NCBI GenBank assembly: GCA_965221595.1
Contig: OZ244900.1
Span: 2,914,001-2,978,000, forward strand
DNA: 64,000 nucleotides
Source: JAAXGX01 sp965221595
Lineage (GTDB): Bacteria; Acidobacteriota; Vicinamibacteria; Vicinamibacterales; UBA8438
Direction of reading: 5' to 3'
A model generated the notes under the pieces. It did not search any database and was not told the DNA's origin. It was given only the letters and a program-made list of their open reading frames with translations. A program made the position numbers and the translations under genes. Shown piece after piece: positions 45,013 to 55,130 of the stretch. Each line of letters opens with the position of its first letter. Positions within the stretch are counted from its first letter, which is position 1.

Positions 45013-45177
45013 CCCGATGAGCGGTCTCCTGACTCGCGGATCGAGGCTGGGCGGCAACGTCTTCCCGTGCTCGCCGAGCACAGTGACTGGCGCCCCACGG
45101 CGCCGGTGTGCCGCCCGCTCCCCGCTCACAGTGGCGGGACCGTGTGGGAATTGCACCCACTTCCCGGAATCATCGGG
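45013..45177 (-). promoter_or_regulatory. Cobalamin riboswitch aptamer
   Basis: On the minus strand the conserved order is present: GGGTGCAATTCCCAC, ACGGTCCCGCCACTGTGAG, GGGAAGACGTTGCCGCC and GCGAGTCAGGAGACCGCTC (the B12 box). A perfect 7-bp P1 helix closes the aptamer: CCCGATG (45177 to 45171) with CATCGGG (45019 to 45013). It precedes the adenosyltransferase and btuFCD-like operon by about 290 nt. Cobalamin binding normally lowers expression of uptake genes. A TATACT at 45202-45197 could be the -10 of its promoter, though I see no good -35. Confidence 0.93.
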
Positions 45178-45266
45178 AGCAATGCTGTCAGCGGGCAGTA
45201 TAGCACTGCCCCGCCCGGCGGGGACGGCCGGTCGCCAGGCCGGTTGCCGGCGCGGGGGACGGGCAG

Positions 45267-46463
45267 ATGACCGGGGCGGAACGGCTGCACCCGGCGGATG
45301 TGCTGTGCCGCGGCGAGCGTTTCGTCGCGCGGCGGTCGGGGCGCTTTCTGCTGGTCGAGCTGACGGCGCCGCACCGCGTGATCAGCACCTCCACGCAGTG
45401 CGGCGGGGAGCGCGAGGATCTGCAGTTCCTGGCCAACCACCAGAGCTGCGAGGCAACCGGCGACGCGGACCGCCACGAGCGGATTGCCGCCCTGGGACCG
45501 GCGGGGTACCACGCGCAGGTCTGTGCCGAGATGGGTGTAGCGCCGGATCGGACGGCGGTCATGGGTACCGCGGCCAACATGGCCTACGCCGCCCACCGCG
45601 CGGCCACCTTCGAGGATCTCCGCGTGGACACGTTCGTGACGGCCGGCGTCGCCGGCAACGCCGCCCGCGCCGGCGATCCGGCGGCCTGGACCGAGGCTGC
45701 GGACGGCCGCTGGCGGCGGGTGGCGACAGCCGCCGCGGACGAGCCGGACGACAGCGACGCTGCAGCCGCCCCTCCCGACGGCACGATCAACACGATTCTG
45801 CTGCTCGACCACCCGGTCACGCCGGCCGCCCAGGCCCGCGCTGTCGTGACGCTGACGGAGGCCAAGTCGGCGGCGCTCGCCGAACTGGCCGCGCCCAGCT
45901 GCTACTCCTCGACCATTGCCACCGGGACGGGCACGGACCAGTTCTGCGTGGCGGCCCCGCTCGATCCCCGGCGCGTGCCGAAGACAGCCACCGGCCCGCA
46001 CGCCAAGCTCGGGGAGCTCATCGGCCGGGCCGTGCTGGCCGCGGTCAAGGAGGCGCTGCGCTGGCAGAACGGACTCGAGCCCTCCCTGACGCGCGGTCTG
46101 TTTCATGCGCTCGGACGCTTCGGCCTGACCGAGGGGCACGCACTCGAGCGGCTGGCCGAGCTGCTGCCGGCGGAGCAGTATGCGCTCCTCGACCGGAACC
46201 GGCAGGCGGTGTTCTGGGAGCCGGGCGTGGCGGCCGCCGCCTATGCGTACGCGGCGGTGCTCGACCGGGCGGCCTGCGGCACGCTGCCGGCCGGCGTGGC
46301 CGGCGAGTCGCTGCGGCAGCAGGCCGCCTGCCTCGCCTGTGCGCTCGCCGCACGCCCCTCAGCCTGGGAGGCATTCCGCGCCGCGCTGGGCGACGCACCG
46401 GACGATCCGGTCGAGCTGGCGCTGCACGCCGTGGCCGCGGGCTGGAGCGCCAAGTGGACCTGA
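45267..46463 (+). CDS. cbiZ: CbiZ adenosylcobinamide amidohydrolase with C-terminal extension
   Basis: Removes the aminopropanol or nucleotide-loop side chain of adenosylcobinamide or pseudocobalamin to give adenosylcobyric acid for remodelling. The CbiZ core (about 15-240) has RVISTSTQCGGEREDLQFLANHQSC, seen as TQCGGEREDLQFL and NHQSCEATGD, then GTAANMAYAAHRAATF, FVTAGVAGNAARAGDP, NTILLLDHPVTPAAQARAVVTL-like NTILLLDHPVTP and TGTGTDQFCVAAPLD. About 155 residues follow with no domain I recognise, about twice the length of minimal CbiZ. Overlaps cbiB by 10 bp, so they form one operon. Confidence 0.9.
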   Translation: MTGAERLHPADVLCRGERFVARRSGRFLLVELTAPHRVISTSTQCGGEREDLQFLANHQSCEATGDADRHERIAALGPAGYHAQVCAEMGVAPDRTAVMGTAANMAYAAHRAATFEDLRVDTFVTAGVAGNAARAGDPAAWTEAADGRWRRVATAAADEPDDSDAAAAPPDGTINTILLLDHPVTPAAQARAVVTLTEAKSAALAELAAPSCYSSTIATGTGTDQFCVAAPLDPRRVPKTATGPHAKLGELIGRAVLAAVKEALRWQNGLEPSLTRGLFHALGRFGLTEGHALERLAELLPAEQYALLDRNRQAVFWEPGVAAAAYAYAAVLDRAACGTLPAGVAGESLRQQAACLACALAARPSAWEAFRAALGDAPDDPVELALHAVAAGWSAKWT

Positions 46464-47449
46464 GTCCGCTGCAGCCGCGCGTCGACCTGCTCCTGGCGGC
46501 GGCGGCACTCGATGCGGTCCTCGGCGACCCCGTCTACCGCTGGCATCCGGTGCGGCTGCTGGGCGCGTCGTTGACCTGGTGCGAGCGTGGTCTGCGCGCC
46601 GCCGGAGTGGACGGCCGCGGCGGCGGCTGCCTGCTGTTCGGCCTCCTGGGCGTGTCCTGGGTCGGCGGCATCTCCATCGTGCTGCTGGGCGCCGGACGGC
46701 TGCACCCGGCCATCGCAGGCGGCGGGCACCTGTTCATCGTCTACAGCCTGCTGGCCTACGGCGACCTGCTGGCCCACGGCCGGGCGGTGGACCGCGCGGC
46801 TGCAGCCGGCGACCTGGCAGGCGCGCGGCGGGCGGCGGGCCGGCTGGTCGGGCGCGACGTCGACGGGCTGGACGCCGCCGCCTGCCGGCGCGCCACCATC
46901 GAGAGCCTAGCCGAGAGCCTGACCGACGGCGTCGTGTCGCCGATCGCCTGGTACGCCCTGCTCGGCGTGCCGGGGCTGGTGCTCTGCAAGGTGGTCAGCA
47001 CGATGGACTCGATGGTCGGTTACCGGACGCCGCACTACCGGCGCTTCGGATGGTGCGGCGCGCGGCTCGACGATCTGCTTCAGGCGGTGCCGGCGCGGGC
47101 TGCCTGGCTGCTCATCGCGGGGGCGGCCGCGGCGCTGCCGGGCTGCTCCGGGCGGCGGGCCCTCGCGGCCGGTTGGCACGACCACGGTGTGCTGCCGGGG
47201 CCCAATCCGGGCTGGAGCGAGGCCGCCATGGCCGGCGCCCTCGCGCGCCGCCTCGTCGGTCCGATCCGATTGCACGGCCGGATCGTCACCGAGGCGTGGC
47301 TCGGCGACCCGGCGGACCCGCCGGCGGGGAGCGCCGCGGACTACCGGCGGGCGCAGGCGCTCGTGCAGGTCGCCACTGCCCTCGCGTTGGCCGCCGCGGC
47401 CGGCGGCATCCACCTCGCGGGATCGCTGCGCGGCGCCGTGCTAGACTGA
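46454..47449 (+). CDS. cbiB: CbiB/CobD adenosylcobinamide-phosphate synthase
   Basis: Re-attaches aminopropanol phosphate to adenosylcobyric acid, the step after CbiZ in corrinoid remodelling. The 331-residue membrane protein has about five hydrophobic segments and family marks DAVLGDPVYRWHPVRLLG, TIESLAESLTDGVVSPI, VSTMDSMVGYRTPHYRRFGW and GPNPGWSEAAMAGAL. The GTG start lies 10 bp inside cbiZ. The later cobU/cobS/cobT steps are not in the window. Start choice is supported by the MHPVR-type N-terminus only a few residues in (RVDLLLAAAALDAVLGDP). Confidence 0.92.
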   Translation: MDLSPLQPRVDLLLAAAALDAVLGDPVYRWHPVRLLGASLTWCERGLRAAGVDGRGGGCLLFGLLGVSWVGGISIVLLGAGRLHPAIAGGGHLFIVYSLLAYGDLLAHGRAVDRAAAAGDLAGARRAAGRLVGRDVDGLDAAACRRATIESLAESLTDGVVSPIAWYALLGVPGLVLCKVVSTMDSMVGYRTPHYRRFGWCGARLDDLLQAVPARAAWLLIAGAAAALPGCSGRRALAAGWHDHGVLPGPNPGWSEAAMAGALARRLVGPIRLHGRIVTEAWLGDPADPPAGSAADYRRAQALVQVATALALAAAAGGIHLAGSLRGAVLD

Positions 47450-47519
47450 ACTGCCGCGGTTACAGCCCCACCCACCTCGTGGTGTCCTGAAGCCCAGCAG
47501 GGTGCCGACGCACAGGACG

Positions 47520-49441
<1,922 letters not shown>

Positions 49442-49442
<1 letters not shown>

Positions 49443-49482
49443 CGGCCCGTGGTGAAACCCCGCGTTGCACCGAGACAGGCGA
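49442..49482 (+). repeat. Dispersed intergenic repeat, truncated copy B (41 bp)
   Basis: Matches the 5' end of copies A and C (…CCGTGGTGAAACCCCGCG then TTGCACCGAGACAGGCG), then diverges abruptly. It starts on the last base of the parE stop codon and ends 16 bp before the ATG of the AGCS symporter gene. Same orientation as the other two copies. Confidence 0.6.
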
Positions 49483-49498
49483 GGTCGCAACGCCGGTC

Positions 49499-50917
49499 AT
49501 GACCATCGACCAGCTCATCGACGACACCCTGCGCCCGGTGGCCGACGCCGTCGCGGGCGTGGTCTTCTACGCGCTGCCGCTGCCGGGCGCCGAGCTGCCG
49601 CTCATCGTGGTTTGGCTCGTTGCCGGCGGGCTCTTCTTCACCGTCTATCTCCGCTTCATCAACGTCCGCGGGTTCACCCAGGCACTGCGCATCGTCTCCG
49701 GGCGCTACGCACGCGCCGGCGACCCGGGCGAGATATCCCAGTTCAGTGCGCTGACCACCGCGGTATCCGGCACGGTCGGCATCGGCAACATGGCCGGCGT
49801 GGCCGTCGCCATCTCCACCGGCGGCCCGGGCGCCACGTTCTGGCTCGTCGTCGCCGGCCTGCTCGGCATGTCGGCGAAATTCGCGGAGTGCACGCTCGGC
49901 GTGCTGTACCGGCGGCGCAACCCGGACGGTTCGGTCTCCGGTGGGCCGATGCACTATCTGGAACGCGGTCTCGCTGAGAGGGGCCGACCGGTGCTGGGAC
50001 GCCGACTCGGGGCCTTCTACGCCGCCGCCCTGGTGGTCGGCTGCCTCGGCATCGGCAACATGTTTCAGTCGAACCAGGCCGCGGCGATCCTCACGGACAT
50101 CACCGGCGCGGAGGCCAGCGTCCTCGCCGGCCGCGGCTGGCTCGTCGGCCTGCTGTTGGCGGGGGCGGTGGCACTGGTCATCGTCGGCGGCATCCGGACG
50201 ATTGCCAGCACCACCGTCCGGCTGGTGCCGGCCATGGCACTGCTCTACGTGGCGCTGGCGCTGCTGGTCATCGGGCTGAACGCCGGCAGGCTGCCGGCCG
50301 CGGTTGAAGCCATCTGGCAGGGTGCCTTCACCTCGAGCGGGATGGGAGGCGGCGCGCTCGGCGCGCTCGTCATCGGGTTCCGGCGGGCGGTCTTCTCGAA
50401 CGAAGCCGGCCTGGGCAGCGCGGCCATCGCCCACGCCACGGCCCGCACCCCGCAGCCAGCCAGCGAGGGCTTCGTCGCGCTGCTCGAGCCGTTCATCGAC
50501 ACCGTCGTCATCTGCACCATGACCGCTCTGGTCATCACCACCACGGTCTACGATCCGGCGCTCGCCGCGGGCGGCGTGAACGGCATCGAGCTGACGACCC
50601 GCGCGTTCGCCTCCACCCTGGCCTGGTCGCCGGCGCCGCTGGCGTTCGCCGCGCTCCTGTTCGCGTTCTCGACGATGATCGCCTGGGCCTACTACGGGCT
50701 GAAAGCGTTCACGTATCTGGCTGGCGAGGGCCGCGTCCAGGACCTGGGCTTTAAAATCGTCTTCTGCCTGTTCGTCGTCGCGGGCGCCGCCGTCGACCTC
50801 GGAGCGGTCATCGATCTGTCGGATGCCCTCGTCTTCGTAGTCGCCATTCCGAACCTGCTCGGCCTCTACCTGCTGGCGCCCGTGGTCAGGCGGGAGCTCG
50901 TACGCTACCGGCCTTGA
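49499..50917 (+). CDS. AGCS-family sodium:alanine/glycine symporter
   Basis: A 472-residue inner-membrane carrier with about 11 hydrophobic segments. AGCS marks: GEISQFSALTTAVSGTVGIGNMAGVAVAIS, seen as FSALTTAVSGTVGIGNMAGV, GGPGATFWLVVAGLLGMSAKFAECTLGV in part (GATFWLVVAGLLGMSAKF), SGGPMHYLERGL, GNMFQSNQAA and VFSNEAGLGSAAIAHA. It imports alanine or glycine with Na+ and fits a peptide-degrading lifestyle. ATG 49499 sits behind repeat copy B and only a weak ribosome site. The longer open frame to 49277 overlaps parE and lacks family similarity. Confidence 0.93.
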   Translation: MTIDQLIDDTLRPVADAVAGVVFYALPLPGAELPLIVVWLVAGGLFFTVYLRFINVRGFTQALRIVSGRYARAGDPGEISQFSALTTAVSGTVGIGNMAGVAVAISTGGPGATFWLVVAGLLGMSAKFAECTLGVLYRRRNPDGSVSGGPMHYLERGLAERGRPVLGRRLGAFYAAALVVGCLGIGNMFQSNQAAAILTDITGAEASVLAGRGWLVGLLLAGAVALVIVGGIRTIASTTVRLVPAMALLYVALALLVIGLNAGRLPAAVEAIWQGAFTSSGMGGGALGALVIGFRRAVFSNEAGLGSAAIAHATARTPQPASEGFVALLEPFIDTVVICTMTALVITTTVYDPALAAGGVNGIELTTRAFASTLAWSPAPLAFAALLFAFSTMIAWAYYGLKAFTYLAGEGRVQDLGFKIVFCLFVVAGAAVDLGAVIDLSDALVFVVAIPNLLGLYLLAPVVRRELVRYRP

Positions 50918-51026
50918 CAACCCGTGGCGCAAGGCCCCGCCGGCCCCGCGGGCTGCCAGGTGTCCGTCGGCCCCGACCCCGCCGGCACGCGGGCGCCGGG
51001 GTTGATACCATAGGTGGGTTTCTCCG

Positions 51027-52169
51027 ATGCTGAACCCGTTCGACTTCCAACTGCGGACGCGGCTGGTCTTCGGCGCCGGCACCGTCGAACAGCTCGGCCA
51101 CATCGCCCGCGAGCTGCGCTTCTCGAAGCCCCTCCTGGTGGCCGACCCCGGGCTGCGCGAGGCCGGGCACGTCGAGCGGGCGCTGCGCCTGCTGCGCGCC
51201 GCGGGTCTCGATCCGGTTCCCTTTCACGACTTCGACGTCAACCCGGACACCGTCATGGTCGAGCGCGGCCGCGCCTTCGCCGCACCGCACGGCGTGGACT
51301 CGATCGTCGGCGTCGGCGGGGGCAGCTCGCTCGACTGCGCCAAGGGCATCAACTTCCTGCTGACCAACGGCGGGGCGCTGGCCGACTACCAGGGCTACGG
51401 CAAGGCATCGCAGCCGATGTTGCCGATGATCGCGGTGCCGACGACGGCGGGGACCGGGTCGGAAGCCCAGAGCTACGCCGTGATTGCGAACGCCGAGACC
51501 GGCCTGAAGATGGCCTGCGGCGACCCCAAGTGCGCGTTCCGGCTGGCGCTGCTCGACCCGGAGCTGACCCTGTCCCAGCCGGGGGCCGTGACCAGCGCGG
51601 CCGGCTTCGACGCCATCGCGCACGCGGTCGAGACCGCCGTGACCACGCGCCGCACCGCGCTCTCGACGGCCTTCTCGCACGAGGCGTTCCGTCTGCTGAG
51701 CAACAACTTCGAACGCGTCCTGGAGGCGCCGAGCGACGTCGACGCGCGCGCGGCGATGCACCTCGGCGCCGCGTTCGCCGGCATGGCCATCGAGCAGTCG
51801 ATGCTGGGCGCCGCCCACGCCTGCGCCAATCCCCTGACCGCGCGCTACGGCATCACGCACGGCGTGGCGCTGGCCATCCTGCTGCCGCATATCGTGCGCC
51901 GCAACGCCGCGGCCGACCAGGACCTGTACGGCCCGCTGGTCACATCGACGATGAACGGGAGTGGCCGGGGGAGCGGCAACCATCTCGCCGAGCGGCTCGT
52001 CCAAATAGGCGAGGCCGGCGGCTTCCCGCACCGGTTGCGCGAGGCGGGCGTGGAGGAAGACGAGCTGGCGGCGCTGGCCGACCAGGCCGGCCGGCAGTGG
52101 ACCGCGGCATTCAATCCGGTGCCGTTCGGCCACGTGGACGCTCTGGAGGTGTACCGATGCGCATACTGA
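51027..52169 (+). CDS. Iron-containing (group III) alcohol dehydrogenase
   Basis: A 380-residue NAD(P)-dependent dehydrogenase. NAD-binding GVGGGSSLDCAKG is typical of group III. Iron ligands D195, H199, H264 and H278 are all present (GFDAIAHAVE, GAAHACANPL, GITHGVALAI). The TTAGTGSE motif lies between them. Substrate is unknown; relatives oxidise short alcohols, lactaldehyde or 4-hydroxybutyrate. The start ATG follows a purine-rich stretch in a 109-bp GC-rich gap that otherwise shows no feature. The next propeller gene begins 13 bp before this stop codon, so the two are coupled. Confidence 0.93.
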   Translation: MLNPFDFQLRTRLVFGAGTVEQLGHIARELRFSKPLLVADPGLREAGHVERALRLLRAAGLDPVPFHDFDVNPDTVMVERGRAFAAPHGVDSIVGVGGGSSLDCAKGINFLLTNGGALADYQGYGKASQPMLPMIAVPTTAGTGSEAQSYAVIANAETGLKMACGDPKCAFRLALLDPELTLSQPGAVTSAAGFDAIAHAVETAVTTRRTALSTAFSHEAFRLLSNNFERVLEAPSDVDARAAMHLGAAFAGMAIEQSMLGAAHACANPLTARYGITHGVALAILLPHIVRRNAAADQDLYGPLVTSTMNGSGRGSGNHLAERLVQIGEAGGFPHRLREAGVEEDELAALADQAGRQWTAAFNPVPFGHVDALEVYRCAY

Positions 52170-53287
52170 CGAGGGCATCGCTGGCAGCGGCGGTCGTCCT
52201 GCTGCCGGGTTCCCCGGCCGCGGCCCAATCGACCACCGCCGGCCCCGATGCGTGGGCCCAGTTCCGGGGTACGCCCGAGCTCAGCGGGGCGTCGCTGGCC
52301 AGCATCCCCGACGATCTCGAGCTGCTGTGGACCCTCGACGCGGGCGAATCGATAGACTCGTCCGCGGCCATCGCCGACGGCGTGGTCTACGTCGGGACCT
52401 ACAGCGGCGAGCTGCTCGCCGTGGATCTCGAGACGGGGGCGGAGCGCTGGCGGTACACGGCCAGCGAGGAGATGGGGATCGGCGAGTCGTCGCCGGCGGT
52501 GAGCCACGGCCTCGTCTTCGTCGGCGATCTCGGCGGCGTCCTGCACGCGGTCGACGCCGCGACAGGCGCGGCGGTTTGGACATACCAGACCGAAGGCGAG
52601 ATCAAGTCCTCGCCCGTCGTCTCGGGCGACACGGTGCTGATCGGCTCCTACGACGGCCACCTCTACGGTCTCGCGGCGGCCAGCGGAGAGTTCCTGTGGC
52701 GGCACGAGACGCTCAACTACGTGCACGCCACGCCGGCCGTGGTCGACGGTGTCGCGTACTTCGGAGGCTGCGACGAGATGTTCCGCGGCGTGCGCGTGTC
52801 CGACGGTGAAGAGGTCTTTGCCGTGCCGGCGGGCGCCTACACCGCAGCGTCGCCGACGACGGACGGCGACCGTGCCTACTTCGGCACGTTCAACAACGAG
52901 GTGATTGGCATCGACCTGGCGTCGCAGGAGTTGCTGTGGCGCTACGAGCATCCGCGGCGGCACTTTCCGTTCTACTCGTCCGCGCTCAACATCGACGGGA
53001 CCATCGTGATCGGGGGCCGCGACCGGATGGTGCACGCCATCGACCAGGCGTCCGGCGCGGCGCTGTGGACGTACATGACCCGGGCGCGCGTCGACTCTTC
53101 GCCGGCCGCAGCCGGCGGGCGCGTCTACATCGGCTCGGGCGACGGGCGCCTGTACGTGCTCGACCTGGCCACGGGCGAGAAGCTCTGGGAGTTCGATACC
53201 GGGGCGCCGCTGTCGGCGTCGCCGGCCATCGCCGCCGGCCGGCTCGTGATCGGCTCGCAGGACGGGGTGCTGTACTGTTTCGGCTGA
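52157..53287 (+). CDS. Secreted PQQ-like beta-propeller protein
   Basis: A 376-residue exported propeller (signal peptide ASLAAAVVLLPGSPAAAQ). Mature sequence opens with WAQFRGTPELSGAS, then eight-blade-type repeats such as LLWTLDAGESIDSSAAIADGVVYVGT (seen as SIDSSAAIADGVVYVGT), ETGAERWRYTA, TGAAVWTYQTEG, SGEFLWRHE, ASGAALWTYM and TGEKLWEFDTG. BamB-like and PQQ-dehydrogenase-like folds share this look; no PQQ-calcium site was recognised. ATG 52157 follows TGGAGGT by 7 nt and overlaps the alcohol dehydrogenase by 13 bp. A periplasmic partner for the dehydrogenase is possible but unproven. Confidence 0.82.
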   Translation: MRILTRASLAAAVVLLPGSPAAAQSTTAGPDAWAQFRGTPELSGASLASIPDDLELLWTLDAGESIDSSAAIADGVVYVGTYSGELLAVDLETGAERWRYTASEEMGIGESSPAVSHGLVFVGDLGGVLHAVDAATGAAVWTYQTEGEIKSSPVVSGDTVLIGSYDGHLYGLAAASGEFLWRHETLNYVHATPAVVDGVAYFGGCDEMFRGVRVSDGEEVFAVPAGAYTAASPTTDGDRAYFGTFNNEVIGIDLASQELLWRYEHPRRHFPFYSSALNIDGTIVIGGRDRMVHAIDQASGAALWTYMTRARVDSSPAAAGGRVYIGSGDGRLYVLDLATGEKLWEFDTGAPLSASPAIAAGRLVIGSQDGVLYCFG

Positions 53288-53358
53288 TGCGCAGCCGCCG
53301 CGACCGGTGCACCCGCGCCGCCGCCGGGCAGCGCCTGCACCGGCAATCGATGCTGCCG

Positions 53359-53525
53359 GCAGCCCGTGGTGAACCCCGCGTCGCACCGAGACGGGCGCTG
53401 TGCCTGTCTGCCAAGGCGTGACGAGGGAGCCTATCGGCCATATTCGACCGCGGAGCAACGCCATCAGACGGGATGCATCATCCGTCGAGTGCAGCGGGGG
53501 CTTTTGCCGCCGGCTGCTATAGTAG
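53359..53525 (+). repeat. Dispersed intergenic repeat, copy C (167 bp)
   Basis: Second near-full copy of the element at 27751-27918, same orientation. It begins GCAGCCCGTGG and ends GGCTGCTATAGTAG, just 2 bp before the first of two adjacent ATG codons (53528, 53531) of the radical SAM gene, so it forms the whole 5' flank of the hydroxybenzoate-type cluster. It must supply, or replace, that operon's promoter and ribosome site. No strong Shine-Dalgarno sequence is visible before the ATG. Confidence 0.85.
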
Positions 53526-53527
53526 GC

Positions 53528-54862
53528 ATGATGACCGATGTTTCGCCTCCGGCGACCGCCGTCGAGACGGACGTCGGCAGCTACTTCGTCGCCAACTACC
53601 CGCCGTTCTCGGTCTGGACGTCGGAAGCCGTCGCCGAGGCGGCCCGCCCGGCGCTGGCAACCCCGCCGGCCGACGTGCCGCTCGGCCTCTACCTGCATAT
53701 CCCGTTCTGCCGCAAGCGCTGCCACTTCTGCTACTTCCGGGTCTACACCGACCGCAACGCCCGCGAGGTGCAGTCGTACCTCGACGTGCTGGGCCGCGAG
53801 TGGGAGCTCTACGCCACCCAGCCCGCCATTGCCGGACGCCCGCTCGACTTCATCTACTTCGGCGGCGGTACGCCGTCGTTCCTGTCGGTCCGCCAGCTCC
53901 GGGGCCTGGTCGACCGGCTGTCGGCCGTCAGCCCCTGGTCGACCGCCGCCGAGATTACCTTCGAGTGCGAGCCGGGCACGCTCACCGAACCGAAGCTCGC
54001 CGCCATCCGCGAGCTCGGGGTCACGCGCTTGAGCCTCGGCGTCGAGCACTTCGACGACCGCATCCTGGAGCTCAACGGGCGCGCGCATCGCTCGGCCGAG
54101 ATCTTCCGCGCGTACGAGTTCGCGCGCTCGATCGGCTTCCCGCAGATCAACATCGACCTGATTGCCGGCATGCTCGGCGAGACCGACTCCCAGTGGCGGG
54201 ACGCCGTGCAGCGGGTCATCGCGCTCGACCCGGACAGCGTCACCATCTACCAGATGGAGCTGCCGTTCAACACGACGATCAGCGGCGACAAGCTGAGCGG
54301 CGGCGGCCAGTTCCAGGAGACCGTAGCGCCCTGGGCCACCAAGCGCCGCTGGGTGGACGAAGCCTTCGCCGCGCTCGAGCGCGCGGGCTACGCCATAGGC
54401 AGCGCGTACACCGCCGTCAAGGACCCGGCGCGTACCCGGTTCGTCTACCGCGACCGGCTCTGGGAGGGCGCCGACCTGGCGGGGCTCGGCGTGGCGTCGT
54501 TCGGCCACGTCAACGGCGTCCACATGCAGAACCTCGACTCGTGGGGCGCCTACGCCGCAGCGGTCGAGGCCGGCCGCATCCCGCTGAACCGCGCCTACCG
54601 CCCGACGGAGGAGGAGCGCCTCATCCGCGAGCTCGTGCTGCAGCTCAAGCTGGGCTCCATCCGTCCCGCCTACTTCCGGGACAAGTACGGCGTCGACCCG
54701 CGCGACCGGTTTCCCGGCCAGCTCGCATCGCTCGACCGCGACGGCTACCTGGCCGAAGCGTCGCCGGACGCGGTTCGCCTGTCGCGCGACGGCCTGCTGC
54801 GCGTCGACAGCCTGCTGCCCCGCTTCTTCCTCCCGGCGCACACGGACATCCGCTACACGTAG
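53528..54862 (+). CDS. HemN/HemW-like radical SAM enzyme
   Basis: A 444-residue radical SAM protein. The 4Fe-4S cluster motif CRKRCHFC (C61, C65, C68) follows GLYLHIPF, then FIYFGGGTPSFLS, TFECEPGTLTEPKL, GVTRLSLGVEHFDDRILELNGRAHRSAE (seen as TRLSLGVEHFDDRIL) and INIDLIAGMLGET. This is the coproporphyrinogen-III-oxidase-like group, which also includes HemW and HemN-like methyltransferases; the reaction here is unknown. True HemN is improbable because no other haem gene is near and the enzyme heads a chorismate lyase/halogenase/ligase cluster. The start is ATG 53528 or 53531, directly after repeat copy C. The next gene begins immediately after this stop. Confidence 0.88.
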   Translation: MMTDVSPPATAVETDVGSYFVANYPPFSVWTSEAVAEAARPALATPPADVPLGLYLHIPFCRKRCHFCYFRVYTDRNAREVQSYLDVLGREWELYATQPAIAGRPLDFIYFGGGTPSFLSVRQLRGLVDRLSAVSPWSTAAEITFECEPGTLTEPKLAAIRELGVTRLSLGVEHFDDRILELNGRAHRSAEIFRAYEFARSIGFPQINIDLIAGMLGETDSQWRDAVQRVIALDPDSVTIYQMELPFNTTISGDKLSGGGQFQETVAPWATKRRWVDEAFAALERAGYAIGSAYTAVKDPARTRFVYRDRLWEGADLAGLGVASFGHVNGVHMQNLDSWGAYAAAVEAGRIPLNRAYRPTEEERLIRELVLQLKLGSIRPAYFRDKYGVDPRDRFPGQLASLDRDGYLAEASPDAVRLSRDGLLRVDSLLPRFFLPAHTDIRYT

Positions 54863-55111
54863 GTGGTGCGCAAGCAGGCTCGGGAACTTTCCGTGGAACT
54901 TCAGCGCACCCCCTCCGTGCCGAGTCGAGACGAGGCACTGCGTCGCAATCCGAAGATCGACGTCGCGCTGGTGGCCGCGCACGAGCGTCTGGAGCACCAG
55001 CTCAGACGACTCGGCGTAATAATCAAGCCCGACTACGGCATCGAGCCGCCCTTCGGTCGACGGCCGCGCAGGCTGCACAATCACAGCCGCCCGATGACGC
55101 GCAATTCTTGA
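54863..55111 (+). CDS. Small conserved-looking protein of unknown function in the cluster
   Basis: An 82-residue open frame from GTG 54863, starting on the base after the radical SAM stop. It is charged and mostly helical: PSRDEALRRNPKIDVALVAAHERLEHQL (seen as NPKIDVALVAAHERLEHQL) followed by RRLGVIIKPDYGIEPPFGRRP. The motif LGVxxKPxYxxxPPxG is reminiscent of small uncharacterised bacterial proteins, but I cannot name a family. No signal peptide or cysteines. It ends 19 bp before the chorismate lyase-like gene. Base composition is a little less GC-rich than its neighbours. Confidence 0.5.
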   Translation: MVRKQARELSVELQRTPSVPSRDEALRRNPKIDVALVAAHERLEHQLRRLGVIIKPDYGIEPPFGRRPRRLHNHSRPMTRNS

Positions 55112-55130
55112 CTGCTGACGACGACTCCAC

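Noticed and set aside
45017..45266. Upstream extension of the plus-strand cobalamin frame (an 810-codon frame from 45017)
   Set aside because: The extension covers the riboswitch in the opposite sense and joins cbiZ only out of register; cbiZ and cbiB have their own starts.
50921..50945. A possible fourth copy of the dispersed repeat, after the AGCS gene
   Set aside because: Only about 15-20 GC-rich bases resemble the element start, which is within chance in this composition.
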